This document shows positions 45,382 through 54,280 of a stretch of 64,000 nucleotides of DNA, one piece after another. The notes below the pieces were generated by a model. It saw only the letters and a program-made list of their open reading frames with translations, searched no databases and was not told the origin of the DNA. Source of the stretch: Hydrogenophilales bacterium 16-64-46. GTDB lineage: Bacteria; Pseudomonadota; Gammaproteobacteria; Burkholderiales; Thiobacillaceae. The first letter of the stretch is position 1; every line of letters starts with the position of its first letter. The stretch is from contig NCGY01000002.1 of NCBI GenBank assembly GCA_002281775.1, positions 372,001-436,000 of the forward strand, read 5' to 3'. The position numbers were made by a program, and so were the translations under genes.

Positions 45382-46713
45382 ATGGGCAAAACCGCATCGG
45401 CAGTTTACGACAAAGCCAAGCCCGACCCCGAGCGGGATCGGATGATCGGCGACGGCGACGGGCTCTATATGCGGATTCGCCCGCATGGCGCGAAAACTTG
45501 GGTCGTTGAATATCAGCACATGGGCCGGCGGACGAAATACACGATCGGCCAGCACGATCGCGACGGCGCCCCAGGCGACAAGCTCGAAGATTGGCTCCGT
45601 CATGGCCGCCTGTCTCTGACCCAGGCGCGCGCGATCGCCGGCAACTGGAAACAGGCGCGCAAGGCCGGCCACGATCCGGCGGCCGAGTGGGAAGACAAGC
45701 TCGCCGCCGAGCGCGCAGCGGCCACCGCAAAGCGCGCTGCCGAAGCAATCGAAGCCGCGCTCCCAACCGTCTCGCAAGCGATCGACCTCTTCATGGCGAA
45801 GATCATGGCCGGCAAGAAAAGCGCGCCGGCGATCCGCTACCGCCTCGACCGCCTCGCGGCACACATCGGCGACAAGAAAATCCGCGACGTCACACGGCAA
45901 GACCTGCTCGGCGCGCTCGACAATATCGCCAGCGGACAGCACGAGGGCCGGACGGCGAAGCTCCTCGCCGGTGAAGTGTTGACCCAAGCCCGTCGCCTCT
46001 GGCGCTTTGCCGTAGTGCGCGAATGGGTCGCCGTCTCGCCCATCGCCGACGTCACCCGACGCGACGTTGACGCGACACCCAACAAGCGGAGCGTGACGCT
46101 ACGCCTCGACGAAGTGGCGCAGCTCTGGCGCGTGCTCGACAACCAGAGCAAGTGCAAGTCTGATCCCGTCACAGTCGCCGCGCTGCGGCTGTTGATCCTG
46201 ACCGGCCAGCGCGAGCGCGAAGTCACCGATGCGGACTGGTCCGAGTTCGATCTCGACGCCGGGCTCTGGCGCATCCCTGCCGCGCGCACCAAGAAACAGC
46301 GCGCGCACCTGGTCCACCTCGCGCCCCAGGCGGTCGCCGTGCTGCGCGAGCTGCGCAAGATCACCGGCGAGACGGGCTTCGCTTTCAAGTCGCCGACCAA
46401 GCCGAAACAGGCGATCTTCGGGCGCTCCGTCAACAATGCGCTGTTGACGCTGTTCAAGACCGACGCGCTGCCAAACGTCACGCAATGCACCGTGCATGAT
46501 CTTCGCCGGACCCTGATAACCCGCCTGCCCGACTTGGGTTTCGAGCCGTTCGTCGCGCACAAGATCGCCAATCACGTGCTACCCGGCGTGCTCGCGGTTT
46601 ACAACCATGCCGAATACATGGACCAGCGCGAAGCGGCGCTGCGCGCATGGGCGGCGCGAATCGAGAGCCTCGCCGCCGGCGAAAACGTGGTCCAACTGCA
46701 CCGCGTCGCATGA
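45382..46713 (+). CDS. int: Tyrosine-type site-specific integrase
   Basis: A 443-residue integrase. The N-terminal SAM-like/arm-binding DUF4102-style domain has MIGDGDGLYMRIRPHGAKTWVVEY-like sequence. The core-binding region lies at about 130-225. The catalytic domain has Arg277 (LTGQRERE), His372-x-x-Arg375 (VHDLRRT), His398 and the nucleophile Tyr407 (AVYNHAEY). AGGAG precedes ATG 45382 by six bases. It should recombine the attP of this element with the 5' end of the EVE gene. The open frame extends far upstream through attL but has no coding features. Confidence 0.92.
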   Translation: MGKTASAVYDKAKPDPERDRMIGDGDGLYMRIRPHGAKTWVVEYQHMGRRTKYTIGQHDRDGAPGDKLEDWLRHGRLSLTQARAIAGNWKQARKAGHDPAAEWEDKLAAERAAATAKRAAEAIEAALPTVSQAIDLFMAKIMAGKKSAPAIRYRLDRLAAHIGDKKIRDVTRQDLLGALDNIASGQHEGRTAKLLAGEVLTQARRLWRFAVVREWVAVSPIADVTRRDVDATPNKRSVTLRLDEVAQLWRVLDNQSKCKSDPVTVAALRLLILTGQREREVTDADWSEFDLDAGLWRIPAARTKKQRAHLVHLAPQAVAVLRELRKITGETGFAFKSPTKPKQAIFGRSVNNALLTLFKTDALPNVTQCTVHDLRRTLITRLPDLGFEPFVAHKIANHVLPGVLAVYNHAEYMDQREAALRAWAARIESLAAGENVVQLHRVA

Positions 46714-46731
46714 TGAGCACGCGCGAAACCC

Positions 46732-46822
46732 TGCGAATCCTGCGAATCCCGCGAACCGCGTTTATTCATGCGGTTTCCCGCGTGCGAATCTCTTGCGAAT
46801 CGTTGCGAATCTTTTGCGAACC
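46732..46822 (+). repeat. TGCGAATC octamer cluster, left
   Basis: Five exact TGCGAATC copies start at 46732, 46741, 46783, 46794 and 46804, with near copies at 46750 and 46815. Spacing within groups is 9-11 bases, one helical turn. The segment 46780-46811 is a perfect inverted copy of 50998-51029. It lies between the integrase and the 93-aa gene. It may be an iteron-type origin or a regulator-binding region. Confidence 0.75.
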
Positions 46823-46843
46823 GATCCCCGTCGAGGAGTCCCC

Positions 46844-47125
46844 ATGACCGAACCAAGCCTGCCCCAAAACGAGCGCGAGCTGATCCTCTATGCGCTCTCC
46901 TCGATCGCCAGCGATGCGCACACGATTACCCACCTATGCGGCGCCGCAATCGACGCCGACAACGGCGAGACGCAATCGAGCCTCATCGCCGCAGCCGATA
47001 AGACCGCCGCAAGCCTTGGCGCGCTTGCCGATCTTGTACTCGAAAGAATGGGCGTGAGCGGCACGCGCGGCGCACCCGAAAATTGGCTCATGTCGCCGGA
47101 AGCCGGGGCGCGCTTGTTGCGCTGA
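46844..47125 (+). CDS. Element protein, 93 aa, unknown
   Basis: A 93-residue acidic helical protein starting at ATG 46844, with GAGGAG five bases upstream. The N-terminus (PQNERELILYALSSIASDAHTITHL) resembles coiled helices of small phage-element proteins, but I do not recognise a family. It lies directly after the left octamer cluster, which probably contains its promoter. Confidence 0.6.
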   Translation: MTEPSLPQNERELILYALSSIASDAHTITHLCGAAIDADNGETQSSLIAAADKTAASLGALADLVLERMGVSGTRGAPENWLMSPEAGARLLR

Positions 47126-47220
47126 CAAGTTCGCCGCGCCTAGCCCGACGGGGCGAAGAGCCGGGACACCCTGCCCGGCCTGGCGTGGCAACCCTACAGG
47201 GGCGCCGGGGGGCGCAGCAT

Positions 47221-47872
47221 GGGAAAAATTACTGATCGGTTCGAGTTCGATCGCCACATCGAGGCCGTTCGCGAGAACGCGGCCGGCCTGCCCGCTACAC
47301 AAGGCCACCTGATCGACCTGCTCGCAGAGCTGATCGAAGACGCGCTCGCGGACCTCACCGGCGAGAAGTTCGCCACGCCGCGCAGCATGGGCGACCTCGA
47401 CAGCGCCGACGGGATCTCCCACCTCTTCGCCGACTATCCCGCAGCGTTCCCGCCAGGCGGCACGCGCCCGCGCCCTTTCCTGACGGTCGAAGAGGCCGCC
47501 GCCGCGCGTTACCTTGCCGCGCTCTACCGCTCGCGCGATTCGCTGCAAGGCGGCTTCGGGATCGCCGAGGATGATCTCGCCGAGATCGAGGCGACTGGCG
47601 GCGCGCTGCTCACCTGGCGGCTACATGGGCCGGCGCTTCAGCATGGCCGCGACAAAGCCAAGCAAAGCCGAGCACAAAGCCGCCGCGCAAGTAAACGCCG
47701 AAAGAAGACAGTCGAGATAGACGGTCGCGCGGTAGCCGTCACGAAGGCGGAGCTGGAAGCCTACCGCGATAAATTCATCTTCGAGCGCGGGCAAGAGCGC
47801 GGCTGGAGAACGGCCGCCTGTGCTGACTTCGGCATTACTTTCAAGACCCTGAACAAGAGAATGGAGGAATAA
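47221..47872 (+). CDS. Element protein, 217 aa, unknown
   Basis: The reading frame starts with ATG at 47219-47221 and encodes about 217 residues. The first two thirds are helical and acidic. A basic linker (KQSRAQSRRASKRRKKTVE) precedes a C-terminal segment with helix-turn-helix appearance (GWRTAACADFGITFKTLNKRM), so DNA binding is possible. The start lies 93 bases after the 93-aa gene. No family recognised. Confidence 0.55.
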
Positions 47873-47958
47873 CGCCGGCTAGTCCCGCGAAGCTGAGACG
47901 GCCGCCGCGCCGTTGAAGATCATGCGTGCATATCAACCGAATCAGAAAGGATTCAGAT

Positions 47959-48219
47959 ATGCCGCGTCGGACTATCAACCCCGCAACCCTGGCCCACTAC
48001 GAAAAGACGAGTAAGGCCGCCGCTGTTTCCCTCCCCGAGACCGGCTTCGTTCGCCTCTCGACCATTCTCAAAATCTACCCGATCGGCCGCTCGACCTGGT
48101 GGGCCGGAGTGAAGTCCGGCAAGTACCCGGCCGGCGTCAAGATCGGCGCGAATACGACCGCCTGGCGCGTCGAGGATATTCGCGCGCTGCTCGCCAAGCA
48201 TCAACAAGTCGAGGCCTGA
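47959..48219 (+). CDS. AlpA-family transcriptional regulator
   Basis: An 86-residue protein. FVRLSTILKIYPIGRSTWWAGVKSGKYPAGVKIGANTTAWRVEDIRALL is the AlpA/excisionase-type winged HTH. AlpA proteins switch on integrase and replication genes in P4-like and PICI/PICMI-type elements. ATG 47959 has AAAGGA upstream; the frame upstream to 47926 was not used. The 86 bases before it may hold the element's main promoter. Confidence 0.82.
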   Translation: MPRRTINPATLAHYEKTSKAAAVSLPETGFVRLSTILKIYPIGRSTWWAGVKSGKYPAGVKIGANTTAWRVEDIRALLAKHQQVEA

Positions 48220-48221
48220 TC

Positions 48222-48377
48222 ATGGTCGCCTCGCCCATCTTCACCCAGGCCCAACCGCCGGCCAGCTCGGCGCCTATCCTCAAGGCGTTTTTTGTCGGGC
48301 TCTACTGCGCCGGCGCGCTCTCTAAGTCCGTCCTAGTCGAGCTGTTTCGCCGCCATCCTGAATGGCGCACAGCATGA
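48222..48377 (+). CDS. Element micro-protein, 51 aa
   Basis: A 51-residue hydrophobic-to-basic peptide (AFFVGLYCAGALSKSVLVELFRRHPEWR). It starts two bases after the AlpA gene stop and overlaps the replication gene start by ATGA. The tight coupling on both sides supports expression. Function unknown. Confidence 0.5.
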   Translation: MVASPIFTQAQPPASSAPILKAFFVGLYCAGALSKSVLVELFRRHPEWRTA

Positions 48378-50881
48378 GCGCCGCGAAGCTGCTCGACGCG
48401 CTGCGCCAAGCCTGCGCCGAGGCCGGGATCGTTTTTAAAGACGTGCCGACCGATGGGCGCTGGCATGAAACCGACCTCGAAGACGATCGGCGCGGCAAAG
48501 GCGACGGCCGCATTCGGCTCTTCGCCGACGGTCAAGGCGGAATCGTGGTCAATTGGAAGGCCGGAGAGCCGATCACATTCTTCGCCGACGACGACCGCGA
48601 GCTCGACGCCGCCGCACGTTTCGAGCGCGATCGCCTTCGCCGCGAGTCGATAGAGCGCGCCAAGGCCGACGAAGCGAAGCGCCGCGCGAAGGCGCGCACC
48701 GTCGCCGCTGCGCTTTGGAAAGCAGCGAAGCCGATCGCCGAGCCGCATCCCTACCTTGTGCGAAAAGGCGTCGAGCCGGTCGCCACCCTGCGCGAGATCG
48801 CGGCGGACCGCGCCGCGAAAATCCTCGGCTACGTGCCGAAGAGCGAAGGCCAACCGCTCGCCGGTCGCCTGATCCTGGCGCCGGTCAAGATCGCCGGCCA
48901 GCTCTCGACGCTGGAGCTGATTGACGAAGCGGGCTCGAAGTCTGCAATCGCTGGAGGCGCCAAGGCCGGCGGATTCTGGGCAACGGCTGCGCTGCCGAAG
49001 GGCGACGGCGACGGGCTCGCGCTGCTGATCGGCGAAGGCGTCTCGACCTGTCTCTCGGCTGCCCAGGCGACAGGCCTGCCGGCCGTGGCGGCGCTCTCAT
49101 GCAGCAACCTCGAAGCCGTGGCAAAGGCGATGTGCTCGGCCTATCCGGCGGCGCGTCTCTGCATTCTGGCCGACGTCGGCAACGGACAACGCCACGCCGA
49201 ACAGGCCTCAAAAACCGTGCGCGGCGCGCTGGCGATCCCAGACTTCGGACCCGATCGGCCGGAGCGTGCGACGGACTTCAACGACTTGCACGCGCTCGCC
49301 GGCGCCGAGGCCGTGCAAGGCCAGATAAGGCGCGCAATCGACGCGGCCTATACCTCGACCCATACCACCGCAAAAAAACCGCGCAGCGCCAATTTTGAGA
49401 GGCCGTTTTCTCGGAGCGATGATCGGCGGCCGGAGTTTCGGCCATTGCAACGCGAGATCGAGGCCGGCCAGCCCTACCCGGCGGAGGCGCTCGGCGAGCT
49501 GCTCGGGGGCGCTGCCCGCGTGCTGCATGAGATCGTGCGCGCGCCGCTCGCCATCTGCGCGCAGTCCGTGCTCGGCGCCGCAGCCCTCGCCGTACAAGCT
49601 CACGCCGACGTGCTGCTCGACGGTCGCCGCACACCCTTGAGTCTTTTCTTGATGACGCTGGCGGACTCCGGCGAACGAAAATCCGCAATCGACAAGCCGG
49701 CTTTGTATCCCGTGCTGCGCCGCGAGAAGCGTCTCATTGATGATTTTGACGTCGCCAAGCGCGACTATGAGCGCGAGCTCGACGCCTGGAAAGCCGCCCG
49801 AGCCGACGCGCTGCGCGGCGGCGGCAAGGCCCGCGACAAAGCCACGATCGCCCGCGCGCTCGCCCAGGTAGGCGACGAGCCCGCGCCGCCGCTGGCGCCG
49901 ATCCTACTCGCCGGCGAGCCGACTCTCGAAGGACTTTTGAAGCTGCTCGCGATCGGGCAACCGTCGATCGGACTCTTCAGCGCCGAAGGCGGCCAGTTCG
50001 TCGGCGGCCATGCGATGAGCCAGGATAACGCACTCAAGACCTCGGCCGGCCTCTCCGCGCTCTGGGACGGCAGCGCCGTCGATCGCGTGCGCGCCGGCGA
50101 GGGCGCCTCGAAGCTCTACGGGCGGCGCGTGAGCTGTCACCTCATGATGCAACCGCGCGTCGCCGCCGAGCTGCTCGGCTCCGAGCTGGTGAGCGAACAA
50201 GGACTGATCGCGCGTTTCTTGATCGCGCAGCCGGAGAGCGCCGCCGGCGGTCGCCAGTACGTCGAGGCGAACCCCGAAGACACGCCCGAAATTCGAGCCT
50301 ATACCGGCCGCCTGCTCGATCGCCTCGAAGCGCCGCTGCCGATCCGCGCCGACACGCGCAACGAATTGGAGCCGCGCCCGCTGCCGCTCTCGCCTGGCGC
50401 GCGTCGCCTCTGGATCGAGTTTCATGATGCGGTCGAGCGCGAGATCGTCGGCGAGTTCGCTCCGATCAAAGCCTTCGCCAGCAAGGCCGCCGAGCACGTG
50501 CTGCGCCTCGCCGGCGTGCTGCGCCTGATCGACGATCTCGACGCGAAAGAGATCGACGAAGCCGCCCTGCGCCGTGCGATCGCGCTCGGAGAGTTCTATC
50601 TCGCTGAGGCGCTCCGCCTCGCCGGTAGCGCCCAGGCCGACCCGGAATTGACCGCAGCCGCCAAGCTCTACGCATGGATGGTCGAGGGCGATCGCGTCTT
50701 TGTCTCGACCGTCGAGATTTACCGAACCGGGCCGGCTCACGTGCGCAGCGCCAGTCGAGCGCGCGAGCTGCTGAAAATCCTCGCCATGCATGGGCACGTC
50801 TCAAGCCTGCCCGGCGGCCTCGAATACGAGGGCAAGCTCCGCGCCGAGGCCTGGCGAATTCATCGGGAGGGCGAAGCTTGA
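48374..50881 (+). CDS. Toprim primase-like / DUF3987 replication protein
   Basis: An 835-residue protein. The N-terminal third resembles P4-type primases (HPYLVRKG near residue 127, LLIGEGVSTCLSAAQ with Toprim Glu221). The second Toprim acidic motif is LADVG rather than the usual DxD/DND, so priming may be impaired or rearranged. The C-terminal half is DUF3987, with the SGERKS phosphate-binding-type loop near residue 440 and conserved Arg/Glu later. Proteins of this kind replicate satellites and plasmids. The start at 48374 overlaps the micro-gene by ATGA. Confidence 0.87.
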   Translation: MSAAKLLDALRQACAEAGIVFKDVPTDGRWHETDLEDDRRGKGDGRIRLFADGQGGIVVNWKAGEPITFFADDDRELDAAARFERDRLRRESIERAKADEAKRRAKARTVAAALWKAAKPIAEPHPYLVRKGVEPVATLREIAADRAAKILGYVPKSEGQPLAGRLILAPVKIAGQLSTLELIDEAGSKSAIAGGAKAGGFWATAALPKGDGDGLALLIGEGVSTCLSAAQATGLPAVAALSCSNLEAVAKAMCSAYPAARLCILADVGNGQRHAEQASKTVRGALAIPDFGPDRPERATDFNDLHALAGAEAVQGQIRRAIDAAYTSTHTTAKKPRSANFERPFSRSDDRRPEFRPLQREIEAGQPYPAEALGELLGGAARVLHEIVRAPLAICAQSVLGAAALAVQAHADVLLDGRRTPLSLFLMTLADSGERKSAIDKPALYPVLRREKRLIDDFDVAKRDYERELDAWKAARADALRGGGKARDKATIARALAQVGDEPAPPLAPILLAGEPTLEGLLKLLAIGQPSIGLFSAEGGQFVGGHAMSQDNALKTSAGLSALWDGSAVDRVRAGEGASKLYGRRVSCHLMMQPRVAAELLGSELVSEQGLIARFLIAQPESAAGGRQYVEANPEDTPEIRAYTGRLLDRLEAPLPIRADTRNELEPRPLPLSPGARRLWIEFHDAVEREIVGEFAPIKAFASKAAEHVLRLAGVLRLIDDLDAKEIDEAALRRAIALGEFYLAEALRLAGSAQADPELTAAAKLYAWMVEGDRVFVSTVEIYRTGPAHVRSASRARELLKILAMHGHVSSLPGGLEYEGKLRAEAWRIHREGEA

Positions 50882-51447
50882 GATTCAAATTCTCTTCGCC
50901 AGCCGTTGCGAATCTTGCGAATCGCCGCACCAATCAAGACGAAGCGGCCGATCGACAAGACCCAAGCACGCGCCAGCACGGCAGCCGATTCGCACAGGAT
51001 TCGCAACGATTCGCAAGAGATTCGCACGCTGAAACCCTTTATCCATGCGGAGATTCGCGGGATTCGCGGGATTCGCACGATTCGCGGCGCGCACACACGA
51101 AAATTGAGCAACTGACCGAGCGCGAACTACTGAGCGCAGCCGAGGCGCGCATCGGCCCCGGCGGATTGAATGAGCTGCGCACGCAGGCCGGCAAAGAGCC
51201 CGGCCGCCTCGCCGAGCTCGCGCGCCTGATCGTCGCCACGCCACCGGCGCCCACGGCCGAAGACGTCGCCGAATTGGATCGCCTGATCGTTCGCTTGGTC
51301 GAGCTGGAGCGCCCCTGGCTCGAAGGTTTCCTGCCGACGATCCAAGACGCCCGCCGCCGTATGGCCCCCATTCACGTCGCGGAGAACTTCGCCAATTTCC
51401 GGCGATGGGTCGCCGAGGCTGAAACCCGCACCACCTCAACCCACTGA
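50878..51447 (+). CDS. Element protein, up to 189 aa, unknown (start uncertain)
   Basis: Open from TTG 50878, which overlaps the replication gene stop (TTGA). Residues about 35-75 are merely the translation of the GATTCGC repeats (DSQRFARDSH and similar), so the real start may be inside or after the cluster. The later part (TERELLSAAEARIGPGGLNELR to the end) is a plausible helical domain. No family recognised. Confidence 0.4.
   Translation: MRFKFSSPAVANLANRRTNQDEAADRQDPSTRQHGSRFAQDSQRFARDSHAETLYPCGDSRDSRDSHDSRRAHTKIEQLTERELLSAAEARIGPGGLNELRTQAGKEPGRLAELARLIVATPPAPTAEDVAELDRLIVRLVELERPWLEGFLPTIQDARRRMAPIHVAENFANFRRWVAEAETRTTSTH
50907..51086 (+). repeat. TGCGAATC/GATTCGCA octamer cluster, right
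   Basis: Two TGCGAATC copies (50907, 50916) are followed by five GATTCGCA copies (50987, 50998, 51008, 51019, 51070) and near copies at 51052, 51061 and 51079. Spacing is 9-11 bases. The 32 bases 50998-51029 are the exact inverted copy of 46780-46811 in the left cluster. Confidence 0.75.
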
Positions 51448-51459
51448 AAGGAATCAATC

Positions 51460-52179
51460 ATGAGCAAATCACCATTACCCGCCGAGATCGTCTCAATTCT
51501 GGAAAGCCCCGCATTCAAGGCTGCTGCGGCCCAGGCCGACGCGCTGCGCATTGAGCGCCACCACAAGGCCGCCGCCGCACTGCTGGAAGCCGAGGCGGAT
51601 ACGGCAGAAATTCAAGACGCTGCCGCTGCCTTTGCGGCTGCTGAAAAGGCTTTGGCCGATGCCGAACCCGCGTACCTGGCTGCACGCGCTCGACTGGCTG
51701 ACGCGCACGGCCAACGCCGCACGGCTGAATGGCGGCATGAGCACCAGCTCCGCCTGCTGCGCGCCGAACTCGCGAAACACATTCCGCCCATCCTCGCCGA
51801 GACGGAAGACGCGCTCGGGCTTATTGACACCGACATTCGCGGCGCGCTCACAGTGCGTGAGACTCCGCCGACAGGGTTTTTGAGGCCGGGCCGCACCACT
51901 TCCAACGCGGCCGAAGTTGACGCCGCACGCACGGCTGTTGCCACCATGCGGGCGGTGATTGCGCGGCTCACGATGCAGCCGGCGAGCGAGGCGGAAGTGG
52001 TAGCCGAGCTGTCGCGGCTGTCGTTGCAACTGATCGAGGTGGCTCGCGCTGCCGGCGCGATGGTGGCATGGCGACTGCCCGAGCAATTGCGCAATGGGTT
52101 TCCCGCCGAAAAACCCGAGCGCACCGAGCCTGTTGCTTACGCGACCCAGATCAGCGCGCACGAAGCATCGCGCTACTGA
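51460..52179 (+). CDS. Element protein, 239 aa, coiled-coil-rich, unknown
   Basis: A 239-residue Ala/Glu-rich helical protein. Residues about 30-115 are probable coiled coil (AAAALLEAEADTAEIQDAAAAF and following). AAGGA lies seven bases before ATG 51460. No family recognised. It is the last gene of the element and is followed by about 260 non-coding bases and a terminator. Confidence 0.6.
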   Translation: MSKSPLPAEIVSILESPAFKAAAAQADALRIERHHKAAAALLEAEADTAEIQDAAAAFAAAEKALADAEPAYLAARARLADAHGQRRTAEWRHEHQLRLLRAELAKHIPPILAETEDALGLIDTDIRGALTVRETPPTGFLRPGRTTSNAAEVDAARTAVATMRAVIARLTMQPASEAEVVAELSRLSLQLIEVARAAGAMVAWRLPEQLRNGFPAEKPERTEPVAYATQISAHEASRY

Positions 52180-52443
52180 GAACAGCGGGGACAACTCGGC
52201 AAGTGTCCCATCCATGCAAAACAACACCGAGAGCCGGCGGCCGTTATTCATGGGCGGCGCGGCCGGCCCCCCCAGGGGGGGTATTCAAATCCCTGGACTC
52301 TCAAGCCCTAGACCGTGCTCCAACTCGATTTTTTGCACGCGGGAGTTTTTGAGGGGGGGTATATCGGGGGACTCGACTCGCCGAGCTACACCCATCCGAA
52401 CGATCGGGGCAAATCGCCGCGCTCGCCTGCATTTGCCAACATC

Positions 52444-52467
52444 GGGCGGCCAAACGGCCGCCCTTTT
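52444..52467 (+). terminator. Intrinsic terminator after the element genes
   Basis: GGGCGGCC, loop AAAC and GGCCGCCC are followed by TTTT. Eight perfect G/C pairs on the plus strand, about 265 bases beyond the last element gene. It likely ends the element transcript. Confidence 0.7.
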
Positions 52468-52589
52468 CCGTCATCAGCCGGCGAAGACCGGATTCAGAGC
52501 GCGGCCGGCGTCCTGGCCGATGGTTGAGGATCACCCGAACACCTGGCGGCGATCCTGACCGTTCGCGGACGGCAGAACGCCCGGACTCA

Positions 52590-52608
52590 CACCCAGAGTT
52601 ACACCCAA
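52590..52608. repeat. Arm-type repeat near attR
   Basis: Nineteen bases identical to 45304-45322 beside attL, with the same internal CACCCA motif twice. It supports a two-armed integrase-binding arrangement. Confidence 0.5.
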
Positions 52609-52610
52609 CC

Positions 52611-52643
52611 GAAAAAACGAAGGCGCCTAAAAAACCGGCGCCT
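52611..52643 (-). terminator. Intrinsic terminator on the minus strand, downstream of argB
   Basis: On the minus strand AGGCGCC, a nine-base loop and GGCGCCT are followed by TCGTTTTTTC. It lies inside the element, about 120 bases beyond the argB stop, and would stop argB transcripts entering the element. Confidence 0.65.
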
Positions 52644-52697
52644 CTCTGAAACCCAATATCGGCGCGGCTTACCGAGCCAATCCCCTAAAAATCAAAA

Positions 52698-52718
52698 TTT
52701 CATCAGCCAGTAGCGCAT
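52698..52718. repeat. attR (orphan copy of the EVE gene start)
   Basis: Right copy of the 21-base repeat. Read on the minus strand it still encodes MRYWLMK and then leaves the EVE sequence. Its codons (CGC, TAC) look like those of the host, suggesting this is the original start region of the EVE gene. Confidence 0.75.
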
Positions 52719-52762
52719 GAGGGGTGTAGTAAGCGGTGAACGGTGAGGGGGGACGGTGTGGG

Positions 52763-53677
<915 letters not shown>

Positions 53678-53684
53678 TTACGCC

Positions 53685-53711
53685 AAGAAAAAGGCGGCGC
53701 GCGGCCGCCTT
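53685..53711 (-). terminator. Intrinsic terminator after the hsp20 gene
   Basis: On the minus strand AAGGCGGC, five-base loop and GCCGCCTT are followed by a TTTTTCTT run. Eight-base stem. It separates hsp20 from argB. Confidence 0.7.
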
Positions 53712-53728
53712 GTCCGGTTGTGCCAGCT

Positions 53729-54151
53729 TTACTGGATGCTGATGCGCCTGGCCGCGGCAGCTGCCTTCTTCGGCAGCGTCAGTTCCAGCACGCCGTCCTG
53801 GTACTTGGCCGACGCCGTGGCTTCGTCCACCTCCTGCTCCAGCGCGAAGCTGCGGCTGACGCGGCCGACATGGCGCTCGCGTCGCAGCACCCGTTCGCCG
53901 TCCTTCTGCTCCGTCTGCTTGCGGACCTCGGCGCTGATCGAGACGGTGTTGCCGTCGATGGTGACCTGGATATCTTCCTTCGCCACGCCCGGCAGGTCGG
54001 CATGCACGGCATACTGGCGGCTGTTTTCCTTCACATCCATGCGAATCTGCGGCAATTCCCTGTCCATCTGGACCGGACGGAAAAAGCCGCGGAACAGGGT
54101 GTCGATCGGATCGTTGGTTTCAAATGCTTCATAACGTGCGGGGTGTGCCAT
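53729..54151 (-). CDS. Small heat-shock protein (Hsp20 family)
   Basis: A 140-residue alpha-crystallin-domain chaperone. The N-terminal NDPIDTLFRGFFRPV and the crystallin core (DLPGVAKEDIQVTIDGNTVSISAE, YQDGVLELTLPKK) are classical. The C-terminal I-x-I tail is ISIQ. The start at 54151 has GGAG upstream (CCTTCAGGAAAG region on the other strand). It is divergent from the ECF sigma gene. Confidence 0.9.
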   Translation of the reverse strand: MAHPARYEAFETNDPIDTLFRGFFRPVQMDRELPQIRMDVKENSRQYAVHADLPGVAKEDIQVTIDGNTVSISAEVRKQTEQKDGERVLRRERHVGRVSRSFALEQEVDEATASAKYQDGVLELTLPKKAAAAARRISIQ

Positions 54152-54220
54152 GCGGATCTCCTTCAGGAAAGTTGCAGATGAACCGGATATGGGGCGGGGC
54201 AGAGGGGTTTCAAGTAGCGA

Positions 54221-54249
54221 TTGCAGCCCACACAACATGCATCTAAAGT
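54221..54249 (+). promoter_or_regulatory. Candidate promoter of the sigma/bufferin operon
   Basis: TTGCAG, 17-base spacer, TAAAGT ends 31 bases before the sigma ATG. It resembles a weak sigma-70 promoter. An autoregulatory ECF promoter may overlap, but I could not identify one with confidence. Confidence 0.25.
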
Positions 54250-54280
54250 GCGCGCACCCGCGTAGTGGACAGCAACACGC

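Larger units (their letters stand above)
45181..52718. mobile_element. 7.5-kb integrative element, minimal phage-satellite-like
   Basis: Bounded by 21-base direct repeats with two mismatches (45181-45201 and 52698-52718). It carries a tyrosine integrase next to the left end, an AlpA-type regulator, a Toprim/DUF3987 replication protein and five small genes of unknown function, all on the plus strand. No capsid, terminase, portal, conjugation or resistance gene is recognisable. The content is that of small phage satellites (P4/PICI/PICMI-like), which is inference from gene types. GC is similar to the host. Confidence 0.8.
52180..52762. other. Non-coding right end of the element and argB downstream region
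   Basis: No credible gene is seen in these 583 bases. They contain a seven-C/A/seven-G palindrome (52267-52281), an AGGGGGGGTAT direct repeat (52274 and 52352), a plus-strand terminator (52444-52467), the arm-type repeat (52590-52608), a minus-strand terminator (52611-52643) and attR (52698-52718). Confidence 0.6.

Noticed and set aside
50907..51086. Possible CRISPR array
   Set aside because: The repeat unit is eight bases with 1-3 base gaps; there are no spacers of 25-40 bases and no cas genes.
52094..52558. 154-codon frame at the right end of the element
   Set aside because: It starts inside the 239-aa gene, runs through G-tract repeats and a terminator, and has no coding character.
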